DNA of 34,576 bases from Verrucomicrobiia bacterium Tous-C4TDCM (GCA_002304315.1 NEUO01000023.1:1-34576); one strand, 5' to 3'; positions 24,228-33,269 are shown, counted from the first letter of the stretch. Notes: a model not told the origin generated them from the letters alone. Made by a program: numbers and translations.

Positions 24228-24746
24228 GTGCCCCCGGTCCGCGAAGACGAAGAAGAAATCCGCGAATTCCCGTCGCTCGGCCCGGTTGAGGTACAGGTGA
24301 TCCAGGTCTTTGTCGATGGGGTCAAGGTGCTGGGTTTTCCCCGCTCGATTGGAGAAATCTATGGTCTTCTCTTCATCTCCCCGGATCCGCTTTCACTGGA
24401 CGACCTGGTGCAGCGGTTGGGCATCAGCAAAGGCTCCGCCAGTCAGGGTTTGCGTGCTTTGAAAGGGCTGGGCGCGGTGCGTGAGATCCCGGTCGAGAGT
24501 TCGCGCCGGAGCCACTATCAGGCGGATACGGAGTTGAAGCGTCTGGTCGGCGGCTTCATCCGGGAGCAGGTCCGGCCCCACCTAGAAAGCGGCCAGTCGA
24601 AGATCGGGCGCTTGCTCGATACGGCCGGCGACGAGCAGGACCCCGCCCAGCGGGAGTTCGTCCGAGAACGGGTCAAGCAGCTCGAGCGCTGGATTGACAA
24701 GGGGCGCATCGTGCTGCCGATCCTCCAAAAAGTCCTCGGCGAATGA
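24228..24746 (+). CDS. GbsR/MarR-family winged-helix transcriptional regulator
   Basis: The 172-residue protein contains the GbsR-type winged helix at residues about 37-100 (FPRSIGEIYGLLFISPDPLS, recognition helix near ISKGSASQGLRALKGLG). A helical dimerisation tail follows. GbsR relatives repress or activate in response to small ligands. The GTG at 24228 is a reasonable start, as the protein then begins about 20 residues before conserved sequence; no ribosome-binding site is obvious. The gene overlaps the NusG-like gene by 4 nt (ATGA), so the two are translationally coupled. It is preceded by one palindrome and the sugar genes by the other, which suggests autoregulation plus control of the glycan operon. 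The ligand is unknown. Confidence 0.85.
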   Translation: MPPVREDEEEIREFPSLGPVEVQVIQVFVDGVKVLGFPRSIGEIYGLLFISPDPLSLDDLVQRLGISKGSASQGLRALKGLGAVREIPVESSRRSHYQADTELKRLVGGFIREQVRPHLESGQSKIGRLLDTAGDEQDPAQREFVRERVKQLERWIDKGRIVLPILQKVLGE

Positions 24747-25288
24747 ATCCCCCCACTTCCACTCACGAGCCCGCCTGGTATTGCCTGAAAACGCAGACCA
24801 AGCGCGAGGCGATCGCCGCCGCGCACCTGCGGGAGCTCGAGAACGTGGAGGTTTTCTGCCCGATGCTCCGCTACCGCAAGGCCACCCGCCGCGGCAAAGT
24901 CTGGTGGGTCGAGGCGCTCTTTCCCGGCTACGTGTTGGCCCGCTTTTGCCTCGATCGCGACGAACGCGCCGTGATGTACAGCCAGGGAGTTCGCGGCTTG
25001 GTGCGCTTCGGCGAGAAAGTGCCCGCCGTAGCGGATGATTTTGTCGATGTCCTGCGCCAGGAAGTGGCCAAGCAGGGCACGGCCGAGGTGCTGACCGTGG
25101 GACCGCGGATCACGGAAGGCGAAGAAGTGGAACTCGCCCACGGCCCGCTCTGCGGGATCCGCGCCACCGTGGTGGAAGTCCTGCCCGCCCGCGAGCGAGT
25201 GAAAGTACTGCTCGAATTCCTGGGCCGCGATCAGGTCATCGAGGTGGATCTCTTCTCCCTGCTGCTCCCCCGCAAGCCCTTGCCATGA
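24743..25288 (+). CDS. NusG/RfaH-family transcription elongation (antitermination) factor
   Basis: The 181-residue protein has a NusG N-terminal domain (about residues 11-105: WYCLKTQTKREAIAAAHL, FCPMLRYRK, WWVEALFPGYVLARF) and a KOW-containing C-terminal domain (about 124-177: GEEVELAHGPLCGIRATVVE). It is a specialised paralogue like RfaH, LoaP or UpxY rather than housekeeping NusG. These bind RNA polymerase and prevent premature termination in long polysaccharide operons. It is coupled to the GbsR-type regulator by a 4-nt overlap and stands directly upstream of the glycan genes, the classic location for such a factor. A leader of about 195 nt separates it from the first sugar gene and may contain its recruitment site. 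Confidence 0.92.
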   Translation: MNPPTSTHEPAWYCLKTQTKREAIAAAHLRELENVEVFCPMLRYRKATRRGKVWWVEALFPGYVLARFCLDRDERAVMYSQGVRGLVRFGEKVPAVADDFVDVLRQEVAKQGTAEVLTVGPRITEGEEVELAHGPLCGIRATVVEVLPARERVKVLLEFLGRDQVIEVDLFSLLLPRKPLP

Positions 25289-25309
25289 AGTCGATGCGGT
25301 CGTTATTCT

Positions 25310-25327
25310 GTTCATTTTTTATTGAAC
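25310..25327. promoter_or_regulatory. Palindromic operator, copy 2 (before the glycan genes)
   Basis: GTTCA-TTTTTTAT-TGAAC has the same arms and 8-nt spacing as the site at 24181-24198. The flanks agree too, so almost all of some 22 positions match (GTTCATTT left, ATTGAACAAAC right). It lies 22 nt after the NusG-like gene and about 155 nt before the first sugar gene, in an AT-rich pocket that probably contains the operon promoter. Confidence 0.65.
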
Positions 25328-25483
25328 AAACACCTGGATTTTCGATCCATCAATCCGTCGAGGCGCTGCTCCTGATGCCGCCCGGAATTCCATTCTTTTG
25401 TTTCCCGCCGTTGGTTTTGTCCGAAATCCGGACATTCGACCACGGGCGGTAGCGTGCCCGCCTTTCCCCCCACCCAGAACCGC

Positions 25484-26449
25484 ATGAATTCCACCCAGGA
25501 CCTCAAAGGCAAGACCGCAATGGTCACCGGCGGTGCCGGCTTCGTCGGCTCCCACCTGGTCGACCGCTTGCTGGCCGACGGACTCCATGTGATCGCGCTT
25601 GATAATTTCGTCACCGGCCACGCCCGGAACATCGCCCATCTCGACGGAATTCCGGAATTCCGCTTCATCCAGCACGATGTTTCGGAGCCTTTCGACGTCG
25701 AGGGTCCGGTGGATTTCGTGTTTCACTTCGCCTCCCCGGCCAGCCCGATCGACTACGTCCAGATCCCGATCAAAACGCTGAAGGCCGGCTCTTACGCCAC
25801 CCACAATTCGCTCGACCTCGCCCTGCGCAAAAAGGCGACCTTCCTCGTCGCTTCCACTTCCGAAATCTACGGCGATCCGGAAATCCACCCGCAGCCGGAA
25901 AGCTATTGGGGCAACGTCAATTCAATCGGCATCCGCTCCTGCTACGACGAGGCGAAGCGCTACGCCGAGGCCGCCACCATGGCCTACCATCGGGCCCACG
26001 GTGTCGACACCCGGATCGTCCGCATTTTCAACACCTACGGCCCCCGCATGCGGCTCGACGACGGCCGCGTGGTTCCCGCCTTCATCGGCCAGGCCCTGCG
26101 CGGCGAGCCGATGACCATCTTCGGCGACGGCACCCAGACCCGCTCGTTTTGCTACGTGTCGGACCTGGTCGAAGGCATCTGGCGGCTCGCCCGCAGCCAG
26201 TGCCACGAGCCGGTGAACTGCGGCAATCCCCACGAAATGAGCATGCGCCAGTTCGCGGAAGCCATCGCCAGCGTCTTCGGGATCGAACTGAAAGTCGACC
26301 CCAAGCCGCTGCCGCCCGACGACCCGAAAGTCCGCCAGCCCGACATCACCCGCGCCAAGGAAGTCCTTGGCTGGGAGCCGGTCGTGCCCTTCGATCAGGG
26401 CATCCGCCAGACCGTCGAATACTTCCGCGGCCAGCTCCAACCCGCGTGA
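25484..26449 (+). CDS. uxs: UDP-glucuronate decarboxylase (UDP-xylose synthase)
   Basis: This 321-residue extended short-chain dehydrogenase converts UDP-glucuronate to UDP-xylose with bound NAD. It has the Rossmann loop GGAGFVG (16-22), and the catalytic Tyr154/Lys158 in [10 protein letters not shown]. Family signatures [32 protein letters not shown] and the C-terminal [13 protein letters not shown] closely follow eukaryotic and bacterial UXS. The ATG at 25484 was chosen over a GTG at 25454. It is the first sugar gene after the regulatory pair; no UDP-glucose dehydrogenase is present in the window to supply its substrate. The next gene starts 3 nt after its stop. Confidence 0.93.
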   Translation: MNSTQDLKGKTAMVTGGAGFVGSHLVDRLLADGLHVIALDNFVTGHARNIAHLDGIPEFRFIQHDVSEPFDVEGPVDFVFHFASPASPIDYVQIPIKTLKAGSYATHNSLDLALRKKATFLVASTSEIYGDPEIHPQPESYWGNVNSIGIRSCYDEAKRYAEAATMAYHRAHGVDTRIVRIFNTYGPRMRLDDGRVVPAFIGQALRGEPMTIFGDGTQTRSFCYVSDLVEGIWRLARSQCHEPVNCGNPHEMSMRQFAEAIASVFGIELKVDPKPLPPDDPKVRQPDITRAKEVLGWEPVVPFDQGIRQTVEYFRGQLQPA

Positions 26450-26452
26450 TTC

Positions 26453-27625
26453 TTGTCGCCTGATTCCAGCGTCGATTTCCTGATCGTGGGCGCCGGCTTT
26501 TCCGGCCTCGTCGCCGCCGAACGGCTGTCGAACGCCGGCTTCCGCTGCGTGGTCGTCGATCAGCGCGAGCACCTTGGCGGAAATGCGCACGACCGCATCG
26601 ATGCCGCCGGCGTCCGCGTCCACGACTACGGCCCGCACTACTTCCGCACGAACTCGCCGCGAATCGTCGAGTATTTGTCGAAGTTCACGGGCTGGCTCGA
26701 TGCCGACTACAAGATCAAGAGCTTCACCGACGACCGCTACTGGAGTTTCCCGGTCAATCTCAACACCTTCGAGGAACTCGTCGGCCACCCCGCCACCACC
26801 GCCGATTTTGAAACCTGGCTTTCAGCGCACCGGATCCCGGCGGAACACCCGCGGAATTCCGAAGAGCTGATGCTCTCAATCGTCGGCCCCGAACTCTACC
26901 GGAAGTTCTACGAAGGCTACACGCTCAAGCAATGGCGCCGCCACCCGCGCGAACTCGACCCCTCCGTCTGTGGCCGCGTTCCCGTCCGCACCAACCGTGA
27001 CGACCGCTACCTCGCCGAAGAGTTCCAGGCGCTCCCGAAAGAAGGTTTCACCGCGATGTTCCAGCGGATGCTCGATGCCTCGCCCGGCGTCGAACTCCAT
27101 CTCGGTGTCGATTTCGAAGAAGCCCGCCGCCGCTGGCACCACCGCCACCTGATCTTCACCGGCCCGGTCGACCAGTATTTCGGCCGCCGCTTCGGCGCGC
27201 TGCCCTACCGCTCGCTGCGCTTCGAGCACGAAAGCTTCACCCGCGAACAGCTCGCCGCCCGCGCCGCCGTATCCGGCAAGCCCGGCTTTTGGCAACCCGC
27301 CGTCCAGGTGAACTACCCGGCCGCCGACGTGCCGCACACCCGCATCCTCGAGTTCAAGCACATCACCGGCCCGCTGCCGGAGGGCAGCACGATCATCCGC
27401 GAGTTCCCGAAAGACTGGACGCCGGACGACGAGCCCTTCTACCCCGTCCCCGCCGCCGACGCGAAGGCCGCCTACCGCCGCTACGCCGAGCTCGCCGCCG
27501 CGGAGGAAAACACCAGCTTCATCGGCCGCCTTGCGACCTACCGCTATTACAACATGGATCAAGTCACCGGCATGGCCCTCGCCGAAGCCGAACGCCTGAT
27601 CTCCCGCTATTCCACCCATGCTTGA
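26453..27625 (+). CDS. glf: UDP-galactopyranose mutase
   Basis: This 390-residue flavoenzyme interconverts UDP-galactopyranose and UDP-galactofuranose, the donor for galactofuranose in surface glycans. The FAD-binding loop is IVGAGFSG (11-18), followed by [20 protein letters not shown] and GGNAHD. Family motifs include [18 protein letters not shown] and the C-terminal [12 protein letters not shown]. Length matches bacterial class I enzymes. A TTG at 26453, three bases after the upstream stop, is the best start since the FAD motif begins about 8 residues later; no ATG is available. The end overlaps the next gene by 8 nt. Confidence 0.93.
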   Translation: MSPDSSVDFLIVGAGFSGLVAAERLSNAGFRCVVVDQREHLGGNAHDRIDAAGVRVHDYGPHYFRTNSPRIVEYLSKFTGWLDADYKIKSFTDDRYWSFPVNLNTFEELVGHPATTADFETWLSAHRIPAEHPRNSEELMLSIVGPELYRKFYEGYTLKQWRRHPRELDPSVCGRVPVRTNRDDRYLAEEFQALPKEGFTAMFQRMLDASPGVELHLGVDFEEARRRWHHRHLIFTGPVDQYFGRRFGALPYRSLRFEHESFTREQLAARAAVSGKPGFWQPAVQVNYPAADVPHTRILEFKHITGPLPEGSTIIREFPKDWTPDDEPFYPVPAADAKAAYRRYAELAAAEENTSFIGRLATYRYYNMDQVTGMALAEAERLISRYSTHA

Positions 27626-28928
27626 ACGCCTGAAATCGAAACAAGGAGCCGTCGGCGTCGTCGGCCTCGGCTACGTCGGCCTGCCCTTGTTGCTCGCCTA
27701 CGCCAAGGCTGGCTTCCGGGCCGTCGGCATCGACATCGATCCCGCCAAGCCCGCCGCCCTGCTCGCCGGCCGCAGCTACATCAAGCACATTCCGAGCGAG
27801 GAAGTCGCCGCCGCCCTCGCTTCCGGGAAACTCGAAGCGACCACCGACTTCGCCATCATTTCCACCCTCGACGCGATCATCCTCTGCGTCCCGACCCCCC
27901 TCGACCAGCACTTCGAGCCGGACCTCAGTTACGTCACCGACACCGTCGATTCCGTCGTCCCCCACCTGAAAGCCGGCCAAGTCCTCAGCCTCGAAAGCAC
28001 CACCTACCCCGGCACCACCGACGAGGAAGTCGTCACCCGCGTCGAGAAAGCCGGCTTCACCGTCGGCACCGACCTCCACGTCGTCTATTCGCCGGAGCGC
28101 GAGGATCCCGGCAATCCGAAGTTCTCCGCGACCAACATTCCGAAGGTCGTCGGCGGCATCACCCCCGCCTGCCTCGCGGCCGGCGTCGTGCTCTATGAAG
28201 CCGCCTTCGAAAAGATCGTCCCGGTCAGCTCCTGCAAGGTCGCCGAACTGACCAAGCTGCTCGAAAACATCTACCGCGCCGTCAACATCGGCCTGGTCAA
28301 CGAGCTCAAGATCGCCGCCGACCGCATGGGCATCGACATCTGGGAAGTCATCCGCGCCGCCTCGACCAAGCCCTTCGGCTTCACCGCCTTTTACCCCGGC
28401 CCCGGCCTCGGCGGCCACTGCATCCCGATCGATCCCTTCTACCTCACCTGGAAGGCCCGCGAATACGGCGTGCACACCCGTTTCATCGAACTCGCCGGCG
28501 AAATCAACCGCGCGATGCCCGACTACGTCATCCATCGTACCATGGAGGCGCTCAACTCCCGCGGCAAGCCGGTCAAAGGCTCGCGGATCCTGCTACTAGG
28601 CCTGGCGTACAAAGCGAACGTCGACGACATGCGCGAGTCGCCGACCTTCGCCCTGCTCGATGGCTTCAAGCGCCTCGGCGCCGAAGTCGCCTATCACGAC
28701 CCGCATGTCCCGGTCGTCGGCCCGACCCGCGAGCACATGGACTGGGCCGGCCACCGCTCGCTCGACTGGACCGCGGAAAACCTCCGCGCCCAGGATTGCA
28801 TCGTCATCTCCACCCACCACGCCGCCTTCGACCTCGACCAGCTCGCCGCCTGCGCCGACCTGATCATCGACACCCGCAACGCCATGGCCGCCACCACCAC
28901 CCGCGACGGCCAGGTGGTCAAGGCGTAG
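27618..28928 (+). CDS. UDP-N-acetylhexosamine 6-dehydrogenase-type nucleotide sugar dehydrogenase (WbpA/VipA-like)
   Basis: The 436-residue NAD-dependent enzyme oxidises the C6 hydroxyl of a UDP-sugar to a carboxylate. It has the Rossmann start [17 protein letters not shown] (about 12-28), the central domain with [20 protein letters not shown], and the catalytic Cys268 in [13 protein letters not shown]. The C-terminal domain starts at [19 protein letters not shown]. The pattern [11 protein letters not shown] and STKPFGF fits UDP-GlcNAc/UDP-ManNAc dehydrogenases better than UDP-glucose dehydrogenase, but substrate is inferred. With the aminotransferase at 29732 it could contribute to a diamino-uronic acid pathway, though the needed oxidoreductase and acetyltransferase are not in the window. 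Confidence 0.9.
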   Translation: MLERLKSKQGAVGVVGLGYVGLPLLLAYAKAGFRAVGIDIDPAKPAALLAGRSYIKHIPSEEVAAALASGKLEATTDFAIISTLDAIILCVPTPLDQHFEPDLSYVTDTVDSVVPHLKAGQVLSLESTTYPGTTDEEVVTRVEKAGFTVGTDLHVVYSPEREDPGNPKFSATNIPKVVGGITPACLAAGVVLYEAAFEKIVPVSSCKVAELTKLLENIYRAVNIGLVNELKIAADRMGIDIWEVIRAASTKPFGFTAFYPGPGLGGHCIPIDPFYLTWKAREYGVHTRFIELAGEINRAMPDYVIHRTMEALNSRGKPVKGSRILLLGLAYKANVDDMRESPTFALLDGFKRLGAEVAYHDPHVPVVGPTREHMDWAGHRSLDWTAENLRAQDCIVISTHHAAFDLDQLAACADLIIDTRNAMAATTTRDGQVVKA

Positions 28929-29005
28929 GACCGCCGGTCCCCGAAAGCATGTCGTCCCGCGCTCTCCTCCCTTGCTCCCGCGTCCCGATTGGCTAAATTG
29001 CCCGA

Positions 29006-29248
29006 ATGATCGCCCTCGACCGCATCACCTGTGACCCCGGCACCATGAACGGCCAGCCGTGCCTGCGGAATCTCCGCCTTACGGTGCGGCGCGTCGTTGA
29101 AATCGCGGCTCTCTATCCCGACCGTGCCGAGCGCTCGGCCGAGTATCCCGAGCTCGAAGACGAGGATTTCCGGCAGGCTCTCCACTACGCGGCCCTTCAA
29201 CTGCCCGATCGAATCGTAGCTCTCGACCCGGATGCGCTGGTTGCTTGA
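29006..29248 (+). CDS. DUF433 family antitoxin
   Basis: The 80-residue protein matches the DUF433 helix-turn-helix family: RITCDPGTMNGQPCLRNLRL, then an ALYPD segment, then EYPELEDEDFRQALHYAA. Members are antitoxins paired with PIN-like toxins. It overlaps the DUF5615 gene by 17 nt, the usual coupled arrangement, and probably represses its own promoter in the 77-bp gap after the dehydrogenase gene. It belongs to a toxin-antitoxin unit inserted in the glycan cluster, on the same strand as its neighbours. Confidence 0.88.
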   Translation: MIALDRITCDPGTMNGQPCLRNLRLTVRRVVEIAALYPDRAERSAEYPELEDEDFRQALHYAALQLPDRIVALDPDALVA

Positions 29249-29597
29249 TCAAGGGGTTCCCCGCAGCGCTTCCGCCCTACTCAAGGATTGGTCCGAGGAC
29301 GCGATTCACGTCGGCGACATCGGAATGGCCGCAGCCTCCGATCGGGCCATCATCGAACACGCCATCTTAGAGGACCGCATCATTGTCACACTGGACGCCG
29401 ACTTTCATTCGCTGATTGCCACAAGTGGTGCCGCCGGGCCAACGGTGATACGGATCCGGGAGGAAGGCCTCAAAGGGGACGCCGTCGCGGAATTGGTTCT
29501 TCGCATCGCCCGTCGTTTCCCCGTCGATCTCGAAGCTGGTTGTCTGGCCACCTATTCCAACGGAAAAGTCCGGCTCCGCGGATTGCCACTTGGCTAA
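29232..29597 (+). CDS. DUF5615 PIN-like toxin (putative ribonuclease)
   Basis: The 121-residue protein is a DUF5615 PIN-like domain, typically an RNase toxin neutralised by a DUF433 partner. Acidic residues expected in the active site are Asp6 (MRWLLDQGVP, where LLDENLP is common) and Asp55/Asp57 in IIVTLDADFHSL. Gln7 where many relatives have Glu is a mild deviation. It appears intact. The start at 29232 overlaps the antitoxin end, which couples the two. Confidence 0.87.
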   Translation: MRWLLDQGVPRSASALLKDWSEDAIHVGDIGMAAASDRAIIEHAILEDRIIVTLDADFHSLIATSGAAGPTVIRIREEGLKGDAVAELVLRIARRFPVDLEAGCLATYSNGKVRLRGLPLG

Positions 29598-29699
29598 CCC
29601 ATCAACTCCCGTCCGCCAAGCCGACTAACGATCGGCGTCCTCCTTCGCTCAAGATACGGAGGACAGGCCCCCCATCCACCGTCTTCACGCCTTCCCTGG

Positions 29700-29731
29700 C
29701 ACTTGGCACTTCTCACTTGGAACTTCTCCCC
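29700..29731 (+). promoter_or_regulatory. CTT-core heptamer repeat leader before the aminotransferase gene
   Basis: Four tandem 7-mers, CACTTGG, CACTTCT, CACTTGG and AACTTCT, occupy 29700-29727 and are followed by CCCC and the ATG. No Shine-Dalgarno site is present. The final TTCTCCCC-ATG is identical to the bases before the gene at 33270. Function is unknown. Confidence 0.5.
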
Positions 29732-30916
29732 ATGCCCGTCCCACTCCTCGACGTCAACGCCCAGAACCTCCCGCTCGAAGCCGAGCTGAAGGCCGTCTTC
29801 GACAGCGTCCTCCGCTCCGGCCGCTTCATCCTCGGCGAGGAGGTGGAGGCCTTCGAACGCGAATGCGCCGCCGCCCTAGGCGCGAAGCACGCGATCTCGA
29901 TTTCCTCCGGCACCGACGCCCTGATCGTCGCGCTGATGGCCCTCGACATCGGCCCCGGCGACGAGGTACTGTGCCCCTCCTTCACCTTCTTCGCCACCGC
30001 CGGCAGCATCGCCCGCACCGGCGCGATCCCCGTCTTCTGCGACGTCTGCCCGGTCTGCTTCGGCCTCGATATCGACTCGGCGAAAGCCAAGTTCACCCCG
30101 CGCACCAAGGCCATCGTGCCGGTCCACCTTTACGGCCAGTCCGCCGACATGGGCTCGGTCATGGCCTTCGCGAAGGAACACGGGCTGAAAGTCGTCGAGG
30201 ACGTCGCCCAGTCCTTCGGCGCCACCTACAAGGGCCGCGGCTGCGGGACTATCGGCGAGCTCGGCTGCTTCAGCTTCTTCCCCTCGAAAAACCTCGGCGG
30301 CTTCGGCGACGGCGGACTCGTCACCACGGAGGACGCTGCCCTCGCGGAAAAAGTCCTGCGCCTCCGCAACCACGGCATGCATCCGCGCTACTATCACTCG
30401 ATGGTCGGCGGGAATTTCCGCATGGACGCCCTCCAGTGCGCCCTGCTCCGCGTCAAGCTCCGCCACATCAAGGACTACGAAGCCGGCCGCGCGCGCAACG
30501 CCAACTACTACCTTTCCCGTATTTCCGAACTCCCGGGAGTCGTCCAGGCCCTCGAGGCCGACTGCTGCTGCCCCGCCGGCCAAGCCGCGCGCCTCAAGGA
30601 CGCGAAACTCGTCCTGCCCGTCGCCTACCGCCACAACGGCCACGTCTGGAACCAGTTCTCCCTCCGTGTCCCCTGCGCAGGCCGGCGCGACGCCTTGAAA
30701 ACCCATCTCACCGCCCTCGGCATCGGCTGTGAGATCTACTACCCGGTCCCGATGCACCGCCAGGAATGCTTCGCGAAACTGCCGGCGCATTCGCTGTCCG
30801 ATTGCCCGGTGTCCGACCTGCTTTCTTCAGAAGTCCTCAGCATTCCGGTCTTCGCCGAGTTGCGGCAGGACCAGCTCGACGAGGTGCTCGGAGCGCTTGG
30901 TTCATTTTCATCCTAA
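29732..30916 (+). CDS. DegT/DnrJ/EryC1-family sugar aminotransferase
   Basis: This 394-residue PLP-dependent enzyme transfers an amino group to a keto-sugar nucleotide. It shows the family motifs SSGTDAL (58-64), [21 protein letters not shown] (Asp157 holding the PLP ring nitrogen) and the PLP-lysine Lys186 in [14 protein letters not shown]. Relatives include WbpE and ArnB; which keto-sugar is used cannot be read from the sequence. The C-terminal part has an odd Cys cluster (ADCCCPAGQ). The ATG at 29732 gives [11 protein letters not shown], the normal family start. It is followed 4 nt later by the GDP-fucose synthase gene. Confidence 0.93.
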   Translation: MPVPLLDVNAQNLPLEAELKAVFDSVLRSGRFILGEEVEAFERECAAALGAKHAISISSGTDALIVALMALDIGPGDEVLCPSFTFFATAGSIARTGAIPVFCDVCPVCFGLDIDSAKAKFTPRTKAIVPVHLYGQSADMGSVMAFAKEHGLKVVEDVAQSFGATYKGRGCGTIGELGCFSFFPSKNLGGFGDGGLVTTEDAALAEKVLRLRNHGMHPRYYHSMVGGNFRMDALQCALLRVKLRHIKDYEAGRARNANYYLSRISELPGVVQALEADCCCPAGQAARLKDAKLVLPVAYRHNGHVWNQFSLRVPCAGRRDALKTHLTALGIGCEIYYPVPMHRQECFAKLPAHSLSDCPVSDLLSSEVLSIPVFAELRQDQLDEVLGALGSFSS

Positions 30917-30920
30917 TCCC

Positions 30921-31859
30921 ATGAACAAAATCTTCATCACCGGCCATCGCGGCATGGTCGGCTCCGCTCTTGTCCGCGAAGCCGCCCGCCTCGGCGGCCA
31001 CGACGTTCTCAGCGCCGGCCGCGACCGGCTCGATCTGCTCGACCAGCGCGCGGTCTTCGATTTCCTCGCCGCGGAAAGGCCCGGCATCGTGATTATCGCC
31101 GCGGCCAAGGTCGGCGGCATCCACGCCAACGCGACCTACCCGGCGGACTTCATCTACGAGAACCTTAGTATTGCCGCGAACCTCGTCGAAGGCAGCCGCC
31201 GCGCCGGGGTGCCGCGGGTGCTTTTCCTCGGTTCATCCTGCATCTACCCGAAGATGGCTACCCAGCCGATGACCGAGGACTGCCTGCTCACCAGCCCGCT
31301 GGAAACGACCAACGAAGCCTACGCCATCGCCAAGATCGCGGGCCTCAAGCTGTGCCAGCACTACCGCGCCCAGCACGGCCTGATGTATCACTCGGCGATG
31401 CCGACGAATCTTTACGGCCCCGGCGACAACTACCACCCGGAGAATTCCCACGTCATTCCCGCGCTCCTTCGCCGCTTCCACGAAGCGAAAGTCGCCAACG
31501 CGCCGAGCGTGACCATCTGGGGCACCGGCACCCCTCGCCGCGAGTTCCTCCACGTCGACGACCTTGCCGCCGCCTGCTTCCACCTGCTCGGCCTCGACAC
31601 GCCGCCCGACTGGGTGAACGTCGGGGTGGGGGAGGACGTCACCATCCTCGAACTCGCCACCCTGGTCGCCGAAACCGTCGGATTCACCGGCGAGATCCTC
31701 ACCGATCCCACCAAGCCCGACGGCACCCCGCGCAAGCTGATGGATGTCTCGAAAATCAACGCCACCGGCTGGTCGGCCGCCATTCCTTTCCGCGATGGCC
31801 TGGCCGGTGCTTACGGAGACTTCCTCGCCAGCCTCAAAGCCGGCGAAGCAAGGCTCTAA
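30921..31859 (+). CDS. fcl: GDP-L-fucose synthase
   Basis: The 312-residue epimerase/reductase makes GDP-L-fucose from GDP-4-keto-6-deoxymannose with NADPH. It has the Rossmann loop GHRGMVG (8-14), the catalytic Ser105 and Cys107 in LGSSCIYP, and Tyr134/Lys138 in EAYAIAK. These match the Ser107/Cys109/Tyr136/Lys140 set of the E. coli enzyme with a constant offset of two. Downstream NLYGPGDNY and [14 protein letters not shown] are also conserved. It starts 4 nt after the aminotransferase and is followed by gmd, which makes its substrate. Confidence 0.96.
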   Translation: MNKIFITGHRGMVGSALVREAARLGGHDVLSAGRDRLDLLDQRAVFDFLAAERPGIVIIAAAKVGGIHANATYPADFIYENLSIAANLVEGSRRAGVPRVLFLGSSCIYPKMATQPMTEDCLLTSPLETTNEAYAIAKIAGLKLCQHYRAQHGLMYHSAMPTNLYGPGDNYHPENSHVIPALLRRFHEAKVANAPSVTIWGTGTPRREFLHVDDLAAACFHLLGLDTPPDWVNVGVGEDVTILELATLVAETVGFTGEILTDPTKPDGTPRKLMDVSKINATGWSAAIPFRDGLAGAYGDFLASLKAGEARL

Positions 31860-31884
31860 CAGCCGTCTCAAGGTCCGAAGCTTG

Positions 31885-31955
31885 AATGTCTAAAAGTCGA
31901 GGGAAAGCCCAAGCTCCCTCACTTCAGACTTTCAGACTTTCAGACTTTCGACATT
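31885..31955. repeat. Nested inverted repeats and CAGACTTT tandem repeat in the gmd leader
   Basis: The outer arms are AATGTCTAAAAGTC (31885-31898) and GACTTTCGACATT (31943-31955), complementary apart from one gap and one mismatch. The inner arms are GAGGGA (31899-31904) and TCCCTC (31915-31920) around a 10-nt loop. Within this lie three exact tandem copies of CAGACTTT (31925-31948) and a degenerate fourth. The RNA could form a stem-loop in the 131-nt leader of gmd. Confidence 0.5.
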
Positions 31956-31990
31956 TAAACATTAAGACTCTTCTTCCTTCTCTTCCCAAA

Positions 31991-33106
31991 ATGAAAAAAG
32001 CTCTTATCACCGGCATCACCGGCCAAGACGGTTCCTATCTCGCCGAGTTTCTCCTCGAGAAAGGCTACGAAGTCCACGGCATCAAGCGCCGCGCCTCGCT
32101 CTTCAACACCCAGCGCGTCGACCACATCTACGAGGACCCGCACGTCGAAAACTCGCGCTTCCGCCTCCACTACGGCGACCTCACCGACAGCTCGAACCTC
32201 ACCCGCATCCTCAGCGAGGTGCGGCCGGATGAAGTCTACAACCTCGGCGCGCAGTCGCACGTCGCGGTTTCCTTCGAAGCGCCGGAATACACCGCGGACG
32301 TCGATGCCGTCGGCACCCTGCGTTTGTTAGAGGCGATCCGTTTCCTCGGGATGGAAAAGACCACCCGCTTCTATCAGGCATCCACCTCCGAACTCTACGG
32401 CCTGGTGCAGGAGATCCCGCAGAAGGAAACGACGCCCTTCCACCCCCGCTCGCCCTACGCCGTGGCAAAGATGTATGCCTACTGGATCACGGTGAATTAC
32501 CGCGAAGCCTACGGCATGTATGCCTGCAACGGCATCCTCTTCAACCACGAGTCCCCGCGCCGCGGCGAGACCTTCGTCACCCGCAAGATCACCCGCGGCA
32601 TCGCGAACATCGCCCAGGGCCTGGAGAAGTGCCTGTTCCTCGGGAACATCGACTCGCTGCGCGACTGGGGCCACGCCAAGGATTACGTCCGCATGCAGTG
32701 GATGATGCTCCAACAGGAAACCGCGGACGACTTCGTGATCGCCACCGGCAAGCAGATTTCGGTCCGCGAGTTCGTCCGGATGTCCGCCCGTGAAGCCGGC
32801 ATCGAGCTTGAGTTCAGCGGCGAAGGCGTGGAGGAGATCGCTACGGTGAAATCGGCGGATCCTTTAAAAGCTCCGGGCGTCAATGCCGGCGACGTCATCG
32901 TCCGCGTCGATCCCCGCTACTTCCGCCCCGCCGAAGTGGAGACGCTTCTCGGCGACCCGACCAAGGCGAAGGAGAAGCTCGGCTGGGTACCGGAAATCAC
33001 GGTCGAGCAGATGTGCGCCGAGATGGTCGCCTCCGACCTCGATACCGCCAAGCAGCACGCGCTGCTGAAGGCCCACGGCCACCACGTTTCGGTGTCGAAG
33101 GAATAA
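31991..33106 (+). CDS. gmd: GDP-mannose 4,6-dehydratase
   Basis: The 371-residue short-chain dehydrogenase-type enzyme converts GDP-mannose to GDP-4-keto-6-deoxymannose, the first step of GDP-fucose synthesis. Motifs are the cofactor loop [20 protein letters not shown], the active-site STSELYG (131-137) and Tyr156/Lys160 in [25 protein letters not shown] and [10 protein letters not shown] are family hallmarks. The ATG at 31991 gives [11 protein letters not shown]. Unlike its neighbours it is preceded by a 131-nt leader with repeats. Immediately after its stop, in the same frame, lies a YoeB toxin fragment. Confidence 0.97.
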   Translation: MKKALITGITGQDGSYLAEFLLEKGYEVHGIKRRASLFNTQRVDHIYEDPHVENSRFRLHYGDLTDSSNLTRILSEVRPDEVYNLGAQSHVAVSFEAPEYTADVDAVGTLRLLEAIRFLGMEKTTRFYQASTSELYGLVQEIPQKETTPFHPRSPYAVAKMYAYWITVNYREAYGMYACNGILFNHESPRRGETFVTRKITRGIANIAQGLEKCLFLGNIDSLRDWGHAKDYVRMQWMMLQQETADDFVIATGKQISVREFVRMSAREAGIELEFSGEGVEEIATVKSADPLKAPGVNAGDVIVRVDPRYFRPAEVETLLGDPTKAKEKLGWVPEITVEQMCAEMVASDLDTAKQHALLKAHGHHVSVSKE

Positions 33107-33109
33107 ACG

Positions 33110-33256
33110 GATCCCTTCGATGGCATCGGGAAACCCGAGCCGCTTCGCCACCTCGGCTCCGGCATCTGGTCCCGCCGCATCACCCAGGAGCATCGGCTGG
33201 TCTATCGGGTGAAGGACGACCGCATCCTGTTCGCCCAAGCGCGCTATCATTACTGA
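33110..33256 (+). pseudogene. C-terminal remnant of a YoeB/Txe-type toxin gene
   Basis: Reading from 33110 gives [20 protein letters not shown] then [20 protein letters not shown] and ends ARYHY-stop. This is the C-terminal half of YoeB (consensus [13 protein letters not shown]...WSRRI..EHRLVY.V......CRYHY). About 48 of the usual 84 residues remain. The N-terminal half and any YefM antitoxin are missing, and there is no start codon. The catalytic Glu of the missing half is absent, while the C-terminal EHRLVY and His-Tyr end remain. The fragment follows the gmd stop by three bases in the same frame. Confidence 0.87.
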
Positions 33257-33261
33257 GCGTG

Positions 33262-33269
33262 TTCTCCCC
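33262..33269 (+). promoter_or_regulatory. TTCTCCCC start-proximal pyrimidine box
   Basis: The eight bases before the ATG at 33270 are TTCTCCCC, identical to those before the aminotransferase ATG at 29732. No purine-rich Shine-Dalgarno sequence is present. Confidence 0.35.

Noticed and set aside
30900-30926. GTTCA...TGAAC arms around the fcl start, resembling the operator
   Set aside because: The spacer is 17 nt rather than 8 and the right arm is the start of the fcl coding sequence, so it is probably coincidence.
31925-31948. CAGACTTT tandem repeat considered as a CRISPR-like array
   Set aside because: Units are 8 nt without spacers and there are no cas genes.
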